Of a stretch of DNA of 7,800 bases, positions 7,129 to 7,800 are shown in pieces; position 1 is the stretch's first letter, and every line of letters begins with the position of its first letter. Source of the DNA: Verrucomicrobiota bacterium (GTDB lineage Bacteria > Verrucomicrobiota > Verrucomicrobiia > Limisphaerales > UBA11320); contig VHDG01000163.1 in assembly GCA_016871475.1 (NCBI GenBank), positions 1 through 7,800 of the forward strand, given 5' to 3'. The notes below the pieces were generated by a model. It ran no database searches and was not told the DNA's origin. It saw only the letters and a program-made list of their open reading frames with translations. The translations under genes were made by a program, and so were the position numbers.

Positions 7129-7800
7129 TTACCAGCCTTTGCCCTTGGTGGTGGTCCGAACCCGGGCCAGATACATGTCTGCCGTGATGTAGAGAACAGA
7201 GCCGTCGTTGCCCCAGTTGCAGTTGGCCGTGGCTTCACCGGTCAGGATGCTCCCCAGATGGGTGCCGTCAGGCGCAATCACCAGCACTCCACCCGGAGCC
7301 GTGGCGAATACATTGCCTTTGCGATCGACCTTGAGCCCGTCCGGCAAGCCTTTCAGTCCCTGCTTCAGGAGCGGAGCCGCATCAAAGAATGTGCGCTGGT
7401 TTGCCAGGGTGCCGTCGGCTTTTACATCGAACGCCACAATGATCGGGATCTGGGGGTCCGAGATGGCGACATAGAGAACTTTCTCGTCCGGAGAGAATGC
7501 GATGCCGTTCGGCCGGGTGAGCTCGGAGGTGAGCAACGTCACCTGGCCTTTGGGAGTGACTCTGTAAACACCGCAGTAGGGCAGCTCGGCATCGGCTTTT
7601 TGGTCCACCAAACCGTACGGTGGATCGGTGAAATAGATCTCTCCCCGGGCGTTGAACGCCAGATCGTTGGGGCTGTTGAATCGATAGTACTTGTTGTACT
7701 GGGCCAGCGTGGTGCGTGTTCCGTTAAACTCAAGACGCGAGACTTTACGATCTCCATGCTGGCAAAGGATCAGACGTCCCGCGCTGTCCGTGGTCAGACC
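7129..7800 (-). CDS. SMP-30/gluconolactonase/LRE-like family protein, C-terminal part; N-terminus beyond right edge
   Basis: Six-bladed propeller lactonase that hydrolyses aldonolactones such as gluconolactone to the acid. The frame is open from the right edge (7800) to a TAA at 7131-7129, giving 223 visible residues; full members have about 300-350, so the first blades and the start are missing. A TTG near 7611 is internal, because strong family sequence continues upstream of it. Diagnostic segments in order: GLTTDSAGRLILCQHGDR, FNSPNDLAFNARGEIYFTDP, PYGL, LTRPNGIAFSPDEKVLYVA, GLPDGLKVDRKGNVFATAPG and NCNWGNDGSVLYITA. In SMP-30 enzymes the Asn of SPND (codon 7668-7666) contacts substrate. 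The Asn of RPNG (7509-7507) and the Asp of PDG (7341-7339) bind the divalent metal. All three are present; the N-terminal Glu ligand is outside the window. Signal peptide status cannot be judged. It leads the HAD gene on the same strand. Gluconolactonase is a family-level guess. Confidence 0.92.
   Translation of the reverse strand, partial: GLTTDSAGRLILCQHGDRKVSRLEFNGTRTTLAQYNKYYRFNSPNDLAFNARGEIYFTDPPYGLVDQKADAELPYCGVYRVTPKGQVTLLTSELTRPNGIAFSPDEKVLYVAISDPQIPIIVAFDVKADGTLANQRTFFDAAPLLKQGLKGLPDGLKVDRKGNVFATAPGGVLVIAPDGTHLGSILTGEATANCNWGNDGSVLYITADMYLARVRTTTKGKGW

Overview
The window looks like chromosomal DNA from a member of the PVC group, most likely a Verrucomicrobiota species (a Planctomycetota species is possible). 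The main evidence is the large secreted protein in the middle: a sorbosone-dehydrogenase-like propeller, then HEAT repeats, then a C-terminal single-heme domain, an architecture largely confined to that group. GC-rich codon use throughout, weak or absent Shine-Dalgarno sequences and several exported sugar or ester enzymes agree with this. I see no RNA gene, CRISPR array, insertion sequence, integrase or phage gene.

Layout, left to right. (1) Positions 1-939, minus strand: the N-terminal ~313 residues of an exported PQQ-dependent quinoprotein dehydrogenase that runs off the left edge. (2) Positions 940-1027: an 88-bp divergent promoter region. (3) Positions 1028-4393, plus strand: an 1121-residue secreted dehydrogenase-like / HEAT-repeat / cytochrome c protein. 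(4) About 4510 (or 4414) to 6522, plus strand: an exported two-domain protein joining a neutral-ceramidase-like N-terminal domain to a sialate O-acetylesterase-type SGNH domain. (5) Positions 6508-7092, minus strand: a small HAD phosphatase of the YqaB / beta-phosphoglucomutase type, whose end overlaps gene 4 by 15 bp tail to tail. (6) Positions 7129-7800, minus strand: an SMP-30/gluconolactonase-family enzyme whose N-terminus lies beyond the right edge. Genes 6 and 5 read in the same direction with a 36-bp gap and look like one transcript.

A working reading is that this is a carbohydrate-oxidation neighbourhood. A PQQ quinoprotein and a heme-bearing propeller dehydrogenase would oxidise sugars or alcohols outside the cytoplasmic membrane and pass electrons to cytochromes. 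A lactonase would open the resulting aldonolactones, an esterase would remove acyl groups from glycans, and a HAD phosphatase would handle a sugar phosphate inside the cell. The family assignments rest on clear motifs; the joint pathway is inference. The most distinctive items are the ceramidase-like/SGNH-esterase fusion, in which the usual ceramidase nucleophile serine is replaced by alanine, and the pairing of two different kinds of propeller dehydrogenase across one divergent promoter. Nothing here amounts to a clearly new system.
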